A DNA stretch of 34,859 nt. Source: Planctomycetota bacterium (GTDB taxonomy: Bacteria; Planctomycetota; Planctomycetia; Pirellulales; Pirellulaceae). The notes under the pieces are model-generated. The model saw nothing but the letters and a program-made list of their open reading frames with translations. It made no database searches and was not told the origin of the DNA. The position numbers and the translations under genes are program-made. Below, one piece after another: positions 34,641 to 34,859 of the stretch (positions are counted from its first letter, which is position 1; each line of letters starts with the position of its first letter). The stretch lies in contig RFIQ01000228.1 of NCBI GenBank assembly GCA_003695565.1, positions 1 through 34,859 on the forward strand. The letters run 5' to 3'.

Positions 34641-34859
34641 GACGCTTCGCGATTGCAATCCTCTTCACTGGGGATGTCGCCGGCTGCAAGCCACGTCTAT
34701 GCTCTCCCACCTCCCCCGGGAGCCATCCTCCATGACGCTCCGCGATTACAATCCTCTTCACTGGGGACGTCGACAACTGCAAGCCACGCCTTTGCCACGT
34801 GGGTCCCTTTCGCCGAAAGGGACTCCCGCACGACGCCCCCATTGCACGTGGTTTTACCA
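34641..34859. repeat. Tandem ~95-bp intergenic repeat at the window end
   Basis: Two full units start at 34641 and 34734 (93 and 98 bp), and a partial third seems to begin at 34832. Each opens with gacgcttcgcgatt or a variant and shares the core caatcctcttcactgggga, then a conserved gcaagccacg. The unit ends differ: the second carries a hairpin, gtcccttt-cgccg-aaagggac (34803-34823), preceded by ccacgtgg. No gene is supported between 34578 and the window end. Confidence 0.75.

Noticed and set aside
34641-34859. Possible CRISPR array
   Set aside because: There are only two full units with a period near 95 bases. Conserved parts are longer than CRISPR repeats and contain mismatches, and no cas gene is in the window.

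Overview
The window looks like a G+C-rich chromosomal segment of a planctomycete, probably from the Pirellulaceae/Rhodopirellula side of the phylum. This is inferred from protein style. There is a planctomycete-type HNH nuclease, a HEAT-repeat/DUF900 hydrolase, a Cys-rich secreted protein with a low-complexity tail, scattered single flagellar genes (fliG, flgM) and many short hairpin-forming intergenic repeats. No rRNA, tRNA, insertion sequence, phage gene or CRISPR array was seen. Both window edges lie in repeat DNA.

Layout. 1-306: repeats with small hairpins. 307-930 (-): HNH endonuclease. 1097-2446 (+): RlmI-like rRNA methyltransferase (copy 1). 2791-4881 (+): trpB-trpA, the two subunits of tryptophan synthase. 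4954-5760 (-): ComB-family phosphatase. 5855-5997: tandem hairpin repeat directly in front of recQ (6013-8628, +). 8939-10027 (+): secreted Cys-rich protein, converging on mutS (10300-12906, -) across strong hairpins. 13391-14410 (-): fliG. 14578-15084 (-): QueD/PTPS-like enzyme. 15449-17849 (+): overlapping pair of bacterial PH-domain membrane proteins (YdbS/YdbT-like), followed by a membrane-anchored double zinc-ribbon protein (18010-19107), a second RlmI-like methyltransferase (19165-20334) and an FAD-dependent oxidoreductase (20380-21591). 21655-21942 (-): flgM, with a near-consensus promoter. 22298-23401 (+): GT4-type glycosyltransferase. 23467-27585 (-): very large HEAT-repeat plus alpha/beta-hydrolase membrane protein.

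The last 7 kb form a coherent export locus. It holds a TolC-like outer-membrane component (28001-29287, +), two non-identical DevC-type permeases (29399-30586 and 30608-31855, -), a DevB/HlyD adaptor (31940-33163, -) and a divergently oriented DevA-type ATPase (33417-34577, +). The ATPase carries a C-terminal cyclic-nucleotide-binding domain. Together they would make a DevBCA-TolC-type tripartite exporter that may respond to a cyclic nucleotide.

The two most unusual signals are this ATPase-cNMP fusion with paired permeases, and a short hairpin repeat of about 55 bp period. The repeat occurs both in the recQ leader and, in frame, inside the ydbT-like gene, with compensatory changes in the stem that keep base pairing.
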